DNA of 64,000 bases from JAVJRN01 sp040218415 (GCA_040218415.1 JAVJRN010000029.1:62001-126000); one strand, 5' to 3'. Shown: positions 1-7,921, counted from the first letter of the stretch. Notes: generated by a model not told the origin, from the letters alone. A program made the numbers and translations.

Positions 1-694
1 ACCAAATATTGGCGATATAATCTCGCTCCGAGATATAGTAAACTTTACCATCAAACCAAACAGGGCTCACGTGTCTTTCTTTGTCGGCTTGGGGAGTGCG
101 TATAAGGTCTTTCGTTTCCATATTCACAATCCAAATGGGCATGGCTTGTCCACCACGGTAGTTTCTCCACTCCGGATCCCAATAGGTAATTGGCTCGTAG
201 GCTACATGCTTTCCATCTGGAGAAAGTTCACCACTCGCAATTCTTGGAATATCGAATTTCACTGGGAGCCCTCCGTCCATACCAATGGTGTACCATTGAT
301 TGAGCCGTGTAGGGCGAGCTTCCCGAGCAGATCTAAAAATGACTTCACCTTTTGGCGTCCAACCTTGCACTACATCTGCGCCGGGATGAAAACTGAGCCG
401 CTTGGGCGAGCCTCCTTTTGCAGGGATGACATAGACGTCTGTATTTCCATCATATTCTGCTGAAAAGGCAATCCAGTCTTCATTAGGTGAAAAATGCGGG
501 GAGGATTCATAGCCTTCATTGGAGGTAAGCCTGACAGCATCTCCGCCTGATCGGGGAGCTTTCCAGAGGTCGTTGGCATAGATAAAAACAATTTCAGAAG
601 AAGATATTGTTGGTTGTCGGAGCAGCTGAGTGCCCTGAGCCATGGCGAGCTGAGTGCCTATGATTAGGGAAAAGAAGAAGAGTAGTTTTTTCAT
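1..694 (-). CDS. Tricorn-like protease, N-terminal part (runs off the window)
   Basis: Reverse-strand reading frame beginning at the ATG at 694 and open to the window edge, giving 231 residues. It starts with a signal peptide (MKKLLFFFSLIIGTQLAMAQ). The TolB/WD40-like propeller that follows has the repeated pattern of tricorn protease homologues: a YANDLWKAP segment, LTSNEGYESSPHFSPNEDWI, then a QGWTP segment followed by IFRSAR. Full members continue into a second propeller, a PDZ domain and an S41 serine protease domain, none of which lies in this window. Expected role is periplasmic peptide degradation. The family call rests on the propeller alone, so a TolB-like protein of another type is possible. 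Confidence 0.75.
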   Translation of the reverse strand, partial: MKKLLFFFSLIIGTQLAMAQGTQLLRQPTISSSEIVFIYANDLWKAPRSGGDAVRLTSNEGYESSPHFSPNEDWIAFSAEYDGNTDVYVIPAKGGSPKRLSFHPGADVVQGWTPKGEVIFRSAREARPTRLNQWYTIGMDGGLPVKFDIPRIASGELSPDGKHVAYEPITYWDPEWRNYRGGQAMPIWIVNMETKDLIRTPQADKERHVSPVWFDGKVYYISERDYIANIW

Positions 695-779
695 ATCCTA
701 ATCTAATACGATTATGCAACAAGCACAATCAGATTATGAAAGACGGATATCCTAGTTTGTCAATGGTCAGGAGGTTACG

Positions 780-1823
780 CTATTGCTCGTTTTTAGTTTT
801 TATGATTTTTATGATTCTGTTATACATGATCTCTGATAGACTCCAGTTATACCCATCAAAGTTGACCGTATTGGTAAATTGAATGACCACAGCGTCTATG
901 TCTGCCTGATATTTGGCGATTGTTTGATAACCGGGTATCAATCCTGTGTGTCCATACACATAAATGGAGCTATAAATGTCCTGTTCCATTTTATCTTTAA
1001 ATACCGAACCGTCGTTTAATGCTCTGATAAATTTCCCCAAGTCTTCTGCCGTTGCTAATATTGAACCAATGTCATCTGTTTTTAAATCCGTAGGATAGCC
1101 AACATAGTAGCCACTCATTACATCGTCCATGTTCACATCGCGAATAGAACCATAGGTACGGTTTAGGTTCAGCGGTATCAAAATCTCTTCTTTGATATAT
1201 TGGAACGTCGGATACCCAAGAACTCTGCTCATGATTCGGTCTAGCAACAAGTAATTGGTGTTGGAATATTCATAATCTTCGCCGGGTTTAAAGCTGGCAG
1301 GTAAGTCCAGAACCAAAGCAAGGTTGTCATCTGCCGTTTCTTTCGGTGCAGCCCAGTACATGTATGAGTCAGTATAATTTGGAATTCCGCTGCGGTGTTG
1401 AACCATCATTTTCAAGGTGATTTGGTCTGCATGCTCTATGCTGTTTGTTAATTCAGGCAAATAGTCTGAGAGCGTTTTGTCCAAAGAGAGTTGTCCATTG
1501 CTTACAAGTTTTGCAACTGCCAAAGCATTATACAGTTTACTTACACTGGCTATTTTGAACAATGCATTTGGGTCGGCAGGGATTTTGTTTTCTTTATTCT
1601 TATAACCAGCGCAATAGAAAGCGGGCGGTTTTCCCTTTTCATCCACATAGACAACAATGCCATCAAACCCATAGTCTGGTGCTTTATTTACTTGTTCCTG
1701 AACGGTGTTAGGTAATAGAGTGATCCAAGCGTTGACAATGGGCCAGGGAACGAAGTACAAGGAGATGATTGTCCCTAAAAGCAATAAGACCCTAATTATT
1801 TGTTTTACTGTCTTTTTTGACAT
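780..1823 (-). CDS. Serine hydrolase of the beta-lactamase / D-aminopeptidase family
   Basis: 347 residues with an N-terminal hydrophobic segment (about 8-32) that anchors or exports the protein. Class C beta-lactamase-like (PF00144) motifs are present in order: SVSK at 93-96 with the nucleophilic serine and the lysine, YSN at 186-188, and HTG at 292-294 in the place of KTG. Family members are mostly peptidases or esterases acting on cell-wall or peptide substrates, not true antibiotic resistance enzymes. Its start overlaps the 3' end of the upstream propeller lipoprotein gene by 32 bp, so the two are probably cotranscribed. The substrate cannot be told from sequence. Confidence 0.85.
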   Translation of the reverse strand: MSKKTVKQIIRVLLLLGTIISLYFVPWPIVNAWITLLPNTVQEQVNKAPDYGFDGIVVYVDEKGKPPAFYCAGYKNKENKIPADPNALFKIASVSKLYNALAVAKLVSNGQLSLDKTLSDYLPELTNSIEHADQITLKMMVQHRSGIPNYTDSYMYWAAPKETADDNLALVLDLPASFKPGEDYEYSNTNYLLLDRIMSRVLGYPTFQYIKEEILIPLNLNRTYGSIRDVNMDDVMSGYYVGYPTDLKTDDIGSILATAEDLGKFIRALNDGSVFKDKMEQDIYSSIYVYGHTGLIPGYQTIAKYQADIDAVVIQFTNTVNFDGYNWSLSEIMYNRIIKIIKTKNEQ

Positions 1824-2982
1824 GATGTTTATCGTTGGAGGTTTGGTTTAAATAGTGACTTTGCGTTGCAGATGTTGGCCATATAGCTTCTTGTTTTAAA
1901 AAAAATTTATCGAATGACTTTCCATTAAACTTATAAACCTGCCCATCTGCCATTCCGAAAAGCAAATTGTTATTGTTGTCTTTATAGATAGTCCAAATCA
2001 TTGGTGTCGCAAGATTGTCGTTGATGGTATAGTTTGTCGTCGTTTCGCCATCATATTTCCATGCGCCTGTATCTCTGTCTCCAAACCAAATATTTCCTTC
2101 TGAATCTTCTTCAATGGCAAAAATATGTTCCATTGTGCCTGGTGGCGAATGACTTCCACTTTTGCTGCTATGCTTGTGAATAAGTCCATTGATTTCTGAA
2201 AAATTTATTGTTTTATCGTTCTCCATGAGTAAAGCCCCAATTCCATTATTTCCTATCCAAATTCTTCCCTTTGAATCTGCTAATACACTTCTTATATGCA
2301 ATACTCCATTGTCATTAAGGCTGAAATATTTGTTATCAAAAACCTTCGTTACTTCACCATCATAACTAAATAACGCTGCATAAGTCGCCATCCAAACTTT
2401 ACCTTTTTTATCTATTGAGATGCCAGTTACACCATATGAATTGTGTGGATTTTCGGTTTTTGGTTTCGGAAATATTAAATAGTTTGGTTTCGGAAATATT
2501 AAATAGTTAAGGTTTATTCCGTCAAAACGATTTATTCCGTCTCTTTCGTTCGCATAGAACCATAAATCCCCATTGGTTTCACTCCATTCAAATATTGGTT
2601 CGTTAGTTTTGGTTGAATAATTAGTAAACTTTCCTCCTTTATAAACACTTACTCCGTTAGCAGTTCCAAACCAAATATTTCCATTTTTATCCTCCTTTAT
2701 TGATCGGATTTGATTGTCTGATAAACCTTCATTAATTGTAAAGTATTCGAATGACTTTCCATCATAATAGCTTACCCCTTCATTGTGACTTCCAAGCCAA
2801 TAATTACCTTGACTGTCTTGAAATATAGCGCGTATTCCAGATGTGAATTTTAGGGTGTCGGTTCTAGCAGTGCTTACCCATTTAGATTGACTCATTTCTT
2901 TTTGGGAAGTCTTCTTTTCAACACAAGAAAAGGTCAGCGTGATAACTAGAGACAGGTAAGTCAGGTATAAATATTTGTTCAT
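1792..2982 (-). CDS. Two-component-regulator-type propeller lipoprotein
   Basis: 396 residues. A lipoprotein signal ends at a Cys after LSLVITLTFS, so the protein should sit in the outer or inner membrane leaflet. The body consists of repeated blades of the Reg_prop type (IFQDSQGNYWLGS, IKEDKNGNIWFGT, VLADSKGRIWIGN, IEEDSEGNIWFGD), as found in the sensory part of hybrid two-component systems. No kinase, HTH or transmembrane domain follows, so it is a stand-alone sensor or binding module. An exact in-frame 24-bp duplication repeats the residues NYLIFPKP. It overlaps the serine hydrolase gene downstream. Confidence 0.85.
   Translation of the reverse strand: MNKYLYLTYLSLVITLTFSCVEKKTSQKEMSQSKWVSTARTDTLKFTSGIRAIFQDSQGNYWLGSHNEGVSYYDGKSFEYFTINEGLSDNQIRSIKEDKNGNIWFGTANGVSVYKGGKFTNYSTKTNEPIFEWSETNGDLWFYANERDGINRFDGINLNYLIFPKPNYLIFPKPKTENPHNSYGVTGISIDKKGKVWMATYAALFSYDGEVTKVFDNKYFSLNDNGVLHIRSVLADSKGRIWIGNNGIGALLMENDKTINFSEINGLIHKHSSKSGSHSPPGTMEHIFAIEEDSEGNIWFGDRDTGAWKYDGETTTNYTINDNLATPMIWTIYKDNNNNLLFGMADGQVYKFNGKSFDKFFLKQEAIWPTSATQSHYLNQTSNDKHHVKKDSKTNN
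2461..2508 (-). repeat. Exact 24-bp tandem duplication inside the propeller gene
   Basis: Two identical adjacent copies of a 24-bp unit beginning tggtttcggaaatattaaat, in frame, duplicating eight residues of the lipoprotein. The copies show no difference, so the event looks recent or is still slipping. Confidence 0.9.
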
Positions 2983-3294
2983 TTCGAGGTGTTACAGGAC
3001 GAACATCCGCCAACTATTCAGATTCTTGTGATACATATTACGGTTATGTTGGTAATGAATTTAAGGGATTTCTGATTGGTTGTCATGAACGTATCATCTA
3101 CCTATCAATTTCAATCTCGTCTTATTTTCGTTTAAAAAGACGGTGTTCAGGATCAAAAGGTTTTGTTTAGGAGCACGCTGAAATATTTGATTTCACGAGA
3201 TAGGTATTGAGTCATCGCAATTGTCATGAGCTATTTTTATCAAACATTCTGGAATGATTTGCGTTTTCATGTATCAACATATAATCAAGAAAGA
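2983..3294. other. Divergent intergenic region
   Basis: Spacer of about 310 bp between the leftward propeller gene and the rightward DUF2911 gene. It must hold both promoters. I see no clear TAnnTTTG element, hairpin or RNA gene in it. Confidence 0.5.
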
Positions 3295-3867
3295 ATGAAA
3301 AGTATAATTACAGCAATGGCCATTTGTCTGATCGCATTCAGCACTTCGGCACAAGAATTTCCAAAAGCGGACGCAAGTCCATTAGATGCGGCTTATTTCC
3401 CTCCAAGAGCTGCTTTCAGGTCGTTTGAGAAAACGGATGAAGCGAAAAAAGCGAATGAGCCTAAGATTCGAGTAATTTATTCACGTCCACAAAAGAAGGA
3501 CAGAGAAGTCTTCGGCGGACTAATAAAATACGGCGAAGTTTGGAGAGTTGGAGCCAATGAAGCAACAGAAATCATGTTTTATGAGAATGCTACCATAGGC
3601 GGAAAAAAACTGAAAGCGGGCCGATATACGATATACGCCATACCGCAAGAGGACAAGTGGGAAGTGCATTTCAGTAGTGATAAAGATATGTGGGGACAGT
3701 ATGCTTACGACCCTGCCAAAAGTTTAGTCACAAAAATATCCGTTCCGACTGCAAAAACTCCTTCGACTTTAGAATCAATGTCTATCATGTTTGAAGCTGT
3801 GGACGGTGGCGCACACATGATCATGGGATGGGAAGATACCATGGTTCGTGTACCAATTATGATGTAA
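3295..3867 (+). CDS. DUF2911 secreted protein
   Basis: 190 residues from the ATG at 3295. That start places a signal peptide (MKSIITAMAICLIAFSTSAQ) at the very N-terminus, whereas the frame stays open further upstream. The mature part matches DUF2911: the segment IRVIYSRPQKKDREVFGGLI, then YGEVWRVGANEATEI, LKAGRYTIYAIP and a closing beta-rich stretch. The family is common in Bacteroidota and its function is unknown. A hairpin terminator follows at once, so the gene appears monocistronic. Confidence 0.85.
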   Translation: MKSIITAMAICLIAFSTSAQEFPKADASPLDAAYFPPRAAFRSFEKTDEAKKANEPKIRVIYSRPQKKDREVFGGLIKYGEVWRVGANEATEIMFYENATIGGKKLKAGRYTIYAIPQEDKWEVHFSSDKDMWGQYAYDPAKSLVTKISVPTAKTPSTLESMSIMFEAVDGGAHMIMGWEDTMVRVPIMM

Positions 3868-3892
3868 AGTTCATCATTTATGATTTCACGAA

Positions 3893-3917
3893 AAGGCCTC
3901 TTATTGAGGCTTTTTTT
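3893..3917 (+). terminator. Rho-independent terminator after the DUF2911 gene
   Basis: GCCTC stem at 3896-3900, loop ttatt, GAGGC at 3906-3910, then seven T residues. Confidence 0.8.
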
Positions 3918-3941
3918 ATGCCCATGCGGTAAATTGGGCGG

Positions 3942-4376
3942 ATGAAATATCTATTCTTTATTTTCTCTTTCAGTGCAATTCTACTCTTCGGCTGCTCTAC
4001 CGAAAAAACCAGTAAACGATTCGTACAACCAACCAATGGCTATGCACAGATGGTCGTTGTTGAGCAAAATGGAACCAAGACTTTACATATCTCAGGACAA
4101 ATTGGAAATGGCGCTGATCTTGAAAGTCAGATGAGAGATGTGCTCCGTAAACTGCAAGAGCTACTCGCCAGTGAAGGAGGTTCCTATGCTGACTTGGTCA
4201 AAATCAACACTTACATTGTGAATTATCAGCCTGCGGATTTGGAGGTTTTTCGCAACGTCCGAAAGGAGGTTTTCACAGCGGCCATTACTCCGGCAAGCAC
4301 GCTCGTTGGTGTTACGGCCTTGGCATTGCCAGAGTGGTTGATTGAGATTGATGCCGTAGCGGTAATCGAACAATAA
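3942..4376 (+). CDS. RidA-family (YjgF/UK114) lipoprotein lacking the catalytic arginine
   Basis: 144 residues with a lipoprotein signal ending at Cys18 (FSAILLFGC), so it is exported and lipid-anchored, unlike cytosolic RidA. The RidA fold is recognisable from the LHISGQIG strand through ADLVKINTYIV to IEIDAVAV. In RidA the arginine of a PAR-T/E motif binds the carboxylate of the imine substrate; here the site reads PAST, with Ser119 replacing Arg. It is therefore unlikely to be a 2-iminobutanoate deaminase and belongs with the Arg-less Rid subfamilies of unknown activity. A conventional RidA lies at 23537-23917. Confidence 0.8.
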   Translation: MKYLFFIFSFSAILLFGCSTEKTSKRFVQPTNGYAQMVVVEQNGTKTLHISGQIGNGADLESQMRDVLRKLQELLASEGGSYADLVKINTYIVNYQPADLEVFRNVRKEVFTAAITPASTLVGVTALALPEWLIEIDAVAVIEQ

Positions 4377-4624
4377 ATCCCTGAAATTAGCTATTGTCGA
4401 ATATCGAATGCGATCATTTATATACCCAGAGTTAGGGCTTCTTGGATAATTGATTTTAGCAGCAGAAAGATTCCTAAATTGAACTAAAAAGCGTTTTTGG
4501 CTTGTTCAATGAGCATATCAAAACCTTAAAAACAGGTTAAAAGCATAGGTTTTGAGGTTTTCGATCGGCCTTGTATAAATTTCGATCAGAAATTCAGACT
4601 AGGATAATTAAAATTGAATTTCCT

Positions 4625-4686
4625 GTTTGAGCGAAGCGACCGGGTCGCCGACGGTCCGCCGCTGCGGTGCGATTAGGGATTCATTG
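4625..4686 (+). repeat. Diverged direct repeat B, copy 1
   Basis: 62-bp GC-rich unit starting gtttgagcgaagcgacc and ending ttcattg. A second copy of exactly the same length lies at 4933-4994 with about a quarter of positions changed. The central tccgccgctgcg is shared. Confidence 0.75.
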
Positions 4687-4766
4687 TGGGAACAGTCTGA
4701 ATTTCAGAAATTCATACACAGCCCCGGCGGGGAACCGCTTGATTTCTTTGTCCACCGTGGACTCGG

Positions 4767-4809
4767 ATACTTTCTGCCGGTCCGACGTTTCGGTCAAGGC
4801 AGAAAGTAT
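4767..4809. repeat. Inverted repeat with 12-bp perfect arms
   Basis: ATACTTTCTGCC at 4767-4778 pairs exactly with GGCAGAAAGTAT at 4798-4809. An inner CCGA/TCGG pair makes a compound hairpin. No T-run follows, so it is not an ordinary terminator. Confidence 0.75.
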
Positions 4810-4932
4810 GAAAATACTTATACACATTCCCTTGTCTAAACCGTAGAAATCTTGAGGACATTAAAGGAATAAACCCTCTACTAGATGTAGGTTGCACCTA
4901 CCACTACCTATTCTTTTGGCTTTCATGCCAGT

Positions 4933-4994
4933 GTTTGAGCGCAGCGACCAGCTCGCCGAAGATCCGCCGCTGCGCTATGAGTTTGGGTTCATTG
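4933..4994 (+). repeat. Diverged direct repeat B, copy 2
   Basis: Second copy of the 62-bp unit at 4625-4686, starting 308 bp downstream of it. Confidence 0.75.
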
Positions 4995-5037
4995 TTGGTT
5001 ATCGTGAATAAATAAACCCTCTAGCGTCATTGCGATA

Positions 5038-5064
5038 TTTTTTAAGCTTTTCCAGCTTAAAAAA
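5038..5064. repeat. Inverted repeat with 11-bp perfect arms inside a GTCATTGCGA-type element
   Basis: TTTTTTAAGCT at 5038-5048 pairs with AGCTTAAAAAA at 5054-5064. It is framed by cgtcattgcga (from 5025) and gaagcaatct, the two ends of the core that also recurs in the tandem array at 5750-6414. Confidence 0.65.
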
Positions 5065-5152
5065 CAGAAGCAATCTGCGAGCAAAAGGAGGTTACTTCAG
5101 GATATCCTGGATAAATAATTTTAGCAACAGAAAGACCCCCAACATTTTCATT

Positions 5153-5452
5153 TTAGTCAAATTTATTAAGACTTTCGATTCGGTCCTGCCGGCCAATGAT
5201 TGTCATAATTTCGGTAACGTTATTACTGATTCGGTAAAAGATAGTATCAACTCCATGGACACATTTTCTATAACCAATTTTGATGAGTTCAGCGGATTCA
5301 AACGAGTAAGGTCTTTCAGCAATTAGTTCAAATTTCTCAAAAAAGGCATTAAAATATTTATCAGCTTGTTCTTCCCCGAATTGATGAGTTCCGTATTGAT
5401 GTATTCTAATCAGATCCTCTTTGGCGACTTTACTGATTCTGTATTCAGCCAT
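5153..5452 (-). CDS. ParE/RelE-family toxin of type II toxin-antitoxin pair 1
   Basis: 99 residues with the RelE/ParE layout: N-terminal strand (YRISKVAKEDLIRIHQYG), a helical hairpin (FGEEQADKYFNAFFEKFELI), ERPYSFES, then the C-terminal sheet ending in an IIGRQD segment. Family members inhibit gyrase or cleave mRNA, and which applies here cannot be told. The start codon overlaps the antitoxin stop by one base (TAATG arrangement), the tight coupling usual for antitoxin-first modules. Confidence 0.85.
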   Translation of the reverse strand: MAEYRISKVAKEDLIRIHQYGTHQFGEEQADKYFNAFFEKFELIAERPYSFESAELIKIGYRKCVHGVDTIFYRISNNVTEIMTIIGRQDRIESLNKFD

Positions 5453-5682
5453 TAAAGGATCTTAGCTTGCCTAAGTATCTCTGACTTAGAATCATTGGTG
5501 AAACCTGAATTTTCGGCTTTTTCCAACTTCATTCTTATGTAGTTAGTTTCCTGTTGCTGTTTTCTTGCTTGTCTCACTAAATCGTTAACAAGTTCGCTTT
5601 TGCTCGAATACTCTTGGCCTTCGACTTGCGCCTTAATCCATTCGTCGTTTGGCTTTGTAAATGAAATGCTTTGACGTCCCAT
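5452..5682 (-). CDS. ParD/CopG-like antitoxin of pair 1
   Basis: 76 residues from the ATG at 5682. The N-terminus (MGRQSISFTKPNDEWIKAQ) has the ribbon-helix-helix pattern, followed by YSSKSELVNDLVRQARKQQ and a charged C-terminal tail that would wrap the toxin. The frame extends 24 codons further upstream, but those codons run through the promoter palindrome at 5694-5713, so the later start is preferred. It should neutralise the downstream ParE-like toxin and repress its own operon. Confidence 0.8.
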   Translation of the reverse strand: MGRQSISFTKPNDEWIKAQVEGQEYSSKSELVNDLVRQARKQQQETNYIRMKLEKAENSGFTNDSKSEILRQAKIL

Positions 5683-5693
5683 GCGCTTTTCTT

Positions 5694-5713
5694 TTGGTGC
5701 AAATTTACACCAA
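5694..5713. promoter_or_regulatory. Operator/promoter of TA pair 1
   Basis: TTGGTG-N8-CACCAA palindrome with an AAATTT centre, 11 bp upstream of the antitoxin start. On the minus strand it overlaps two TAnnTTTG-like -7 elements (TAAATTTG at 5707-5700 and TATATTTG at 5718-5711). Position and symmetry fit autoregulation by the ribbon-helix-helix antitoxin. Confidence 0.55.
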
Positions 5714-5749
5714 ATATAACAAGAATTTAGGGGGGTTGAGTCAGGCAGG

Positions 5750-6414
5750 CACAATTCCTAAAGACCAAAAGCAAAAAGATTACTTCGTCGTTCCTCGTCC
5801 TAAAGACGGAAAAACGAACGTCTTCGCGAGATAAGAAGCGATCTTAAACATCGAAAGTTGGAATGAGATTGATTCAATCAGGCACAATTCCCAAAGACCG
5901 AAAGTAAAAAGATTACTTCGTCGTACCGCATCGTAAAGACGGAAAAAGGATCGTCATCGCGAGGCACGATGCGATCTTAAACATCGAAAGGTGGAATGAG
6001 ATTGAATCAATCAGGCACAATTCCTAAAGACCGAAAGCAGAAAGATTGCTTCGTCGTACCTCCTCCCAAAGACGGTAAATGGAACGTCATCGCGAGGCAC
6101 GAAGCGATCTTAAACATCGAAAGGTGGAATGAACTTGAGTCAGTCAGACACAATTCCCAAAGATGGAAAAACAGAAAGATTTGTTCATCGTAACGCCTCC
6201 TAAGCACGCAAAAAGGAACGTCTTCGCGAGGTACGAAGCGATCTTAAACATCGAAAGGTGGAATGAACTTGAGTCAGTCAGACACAATTCCAAAGATGGA
6301 AAACAGAAAGATTTGTTCATCGTAACGCCTCCTAAGCACGAAAAAAGGAACGTCTTCGCGAGGTACGAAGCAATCTTAAACATCGAAAGTTGGAATGAGA
6401 TTGATTCAGGCAGG
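5750..6414 (+). repeat. Five-copy 133-bp tandem repeat array
   Basis: Units begin with cacaattcc at 5750, 5883, 6016, 6149 and 6283, and the start of a sixth unit is at 6415, so periods are 133, 133, 133, 134 and 132 bp. Each unit carries a core of the form cgtcwtcgcgagg-acgaagcgatctt (5819, 5952, 6085, 6219, 6351), related to the cgtcattgcga...gaagcaatct repeats seen in many bacterial genomes. Copies differ by scattered substitutions and small indels. The 133-bp period is not a multiple of three, and the frames crossing the array are not conserved, so it is non-coding. It lies between two toxin-antitoxin modules. Confidence 0.9.
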
Positions 6415-6534
6415 CACAATTCCAAATAGTGGAAATTAGAAAGGTTAGACCCACTAGGCGCGGTTGTGCCTTACCTGCGCTACCTGTTTTTTTTGGACTT
6501 TCATAGCCAGTGCATATATCCTAGTTGTCGTTTT

Positions 6535-6834
6535 TTATTCGGTTATTATATTTTTCAAATCCATTCGCTCATGTAAAATTCTAATTATTTCAATTCTATC
6601 ACTCGATTGCTTCTCATAAAATATGATATGCTTTCCAGATTGAAGTCCGAGTAGATTTTTACTTATTCCATCATATTTTTTACCAATATCAGGACTTTCA
6701 CCAACCACACTACAAGCTATTTTAATTGATGTATAATATCTATCCGCTTGCTTTTCAGACCATTTTTCGAAAGTGTAGTCCCAAATGCTTTTTAAGTCAT
6801 CAATGGCTTCTTGTCGAAGGATAACTTTAGCCAT
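6535..6834 (-). CDS. ParE-family toxin of type II toxin-antitoxin pair 2
   Basis: 99 residues starting MAKVILRQEAIDDLKSIWDY. The helical EKWSEKQADRYYTSI segment, the SPDIGKKYDGI loop and the closing HIIFYEKQSSDRIEIIRILH are typical of ParE. Its start overlaps the antitoxin 3' end by 8 bp. It is clearly distinct from the toxin of pair 1, so the two modules are not a recent duplication. Confidence 0.9.
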   Translation of the reverse strand: MAKVILRQEAIDDLKSIWDYTFEKWSEKQADRYYTSIKIACSVVGESPDIGKKYDGISKNLLGLQSGKHIIFYEKQSSDRIEIIRILHERMDLKNIITE

Positions 6835-7075
6835 TCTTTCTTTTTTCGGATTTTAGTTTTTTAAGATTTTCATCAAAGTCAAAATCCTCAACTAATGGAC
6901 TATTTAATCCTTCTTGTATGGCATTTCTTAAGGCTCTTGCTTTATTTTCCTCGTTTTCCAACATTCTGAGTCCAGCTCGAATAACTTCACTCACGTTTTT
7001 ATAGCGTCCTGCGGAAACTTGATTACTTACAAATTGCTCAAAATAACTCCCAAGTGATATCGATGTGTTTTTCAT
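6827..7075 (-). CDS. ParD-family antitoxin of pair 2
   Basis: 82 residues from the ATG at 7075 (MKNTSISLGSYFEQFVSNQV). It shows the ParD ribbon-helix-helix with the GRYKNVSEVIRAGLRMLE signature and a C-terminal toxin-binding tail (GLNSPLVEDFDFDENLKKLK). The open frame continues nine codons upstream, but the ATG at 7075 gives the standard family N-terminus and leaves the palindrome at 7097-7111 free as operator. Confidence 0.88.
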   Translation of the reverse strand: MKNTSISLGSYFEQFVSNQVSAGRYKNVSEVIRAGLRMLENEENKARALRNAIQEGLNSPLVEDFDFDENLKKLKSEKRKNG

Positions 7076-7096
7076 TGTTATACTTTTACTTAAAAC

Positions 7097-7111
7097 TACC
7101 AAAATTTGGTA
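7097..7111. promoter_or_regulatory. Candidate operator of TA pair 2
   Basis: Perfect 15-bp palindrome TACCAAAATTTGGTA, 21 bp upstream of the ParD start codon. Its half-site resembles the palindrome in front of TA pair 1. Confidence 0.55.
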
Positions 7112-7178
7112 AAAATATTAATTTGGTTTGGTTGTAAAATTACACCCGACATCCATATAGCAACCACTTCTTATCGCC

Positions 7179-7193
7179 CTCGTTTGTAACGAG
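7179..7193. repeat. REP-like hairpin
   Basis: CTCGTT and AACGAG arms around a three-base loop. It looks like the short hairpins associated with REP elements, but only one copy is seen in this window. Confidence 0.35.
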
Positions 7194-7738
7194 TGCCTAA
7201 ATGCACTTATTCAAAGCAACTAACTCAACCGCTATAAGCTAACAAATGAATCATTACCTGAGTTCGATGAATCAATGCTAATACAAACCCCTCCTGCCGC
7301 CACTCAGAGGAGGTTTAGGGAGGCCAGTGTGGTGGAAAATCGACGCAAGAGTCCTATGCTAGAAGATCCTTACGACTTTACAGCCCCCATACTCTACTAA
7401 AGTCTCTCAATGACTGGGGTTAGCAGAATTTTAAAGTCGAACTCAGGCTCATTGGTTAGAAATTTCCTCACTAGAATCATAGCGAGGATTCGGTAATCAC
7501 CGTCTTTAATGCTTCGCCACCCCTTCTAATCCTATGCCGTAGGGTGTTTTTATGATGAAATTGCTCCCCACAGTGCTACAAAATATTATTGTATGCAACA
7601 ATTAAAACATGTTTTCAAAGGCCTGAAAACTAGCGGATTCCTGCTAGGATAGCCATAGATACCGTATGGACTAAGTATGGATAGAGTATGACGAAGACTA
7701 AAGGAACCTAAACAGAGTCAAATTGTATCTCTGGTATA

Positions 7739-7921
7739 TTGATGACTTTTTCACGAGTATTATTACATACAAACTTACCAAAAATGGGTGAAGCCCTAAG
7801 CTTAGATGACTTATCACATGTCGCCCAAAATCAAGAGAACAAAAATCAGCGAGCGCTATCCAAGATATATTTTTATAATCTATTCAATTCCCAAGACGAA
7901 GCAATTGACATGCAGAGCTAA
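7739..7921 (+). CDS. Doubtful small ORF
   Basis: 60 codons with no recognisable domain, signal peptide or helix. It sits alone in a degenerate stretch. It is listed only because it is the single open frame with a plausible ATG between the TA locus and the glycosyltransferase. More likely chance than gene. Confidence 0.2.
   Translation: MMTFSRVLLHTNLPKMGEALSLDDLSHVAQNQENKNQRALSKIYFYNLFNSQDEAIDMQS

Larger units (their letters stand above)
4377..5152. other. Repeat-bearing non-coding region
   Basis: About 775 bp with no convincing gene. It contains two pairs of diverged direct repeats (62 bp at 4625 and 4933; 28 bp at 4443 and 5108), a 13-bp direct repeat (4868 and 5011) and two hairpins with long perfect stems. 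Short open frames here overlap the repeats and resemble nothing known. Confidence 0.6.

Noticed and set aside
71..463. Forward open frame opposite the protease gene
   Set aside because: It is antisense to a well-supported tricorn-like propeller and matches no family.
5750..6414. CRISPR array
   Set aside because: Units are contiguous 133-bp repeats without short repeats and unique spacers, and there are no cas genes.
5996..6429. Open frames on both strands across the 133-bp array
   Set aside because: The period is not a multiple of three, the frames change between units, and the translations only mirror the repeats.
4377..7111. Integron cassette array, because TA modules sit among repeats
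   Set aside because: No integrase gene and no recognisable attC ends with GTTRRRY-type cores.
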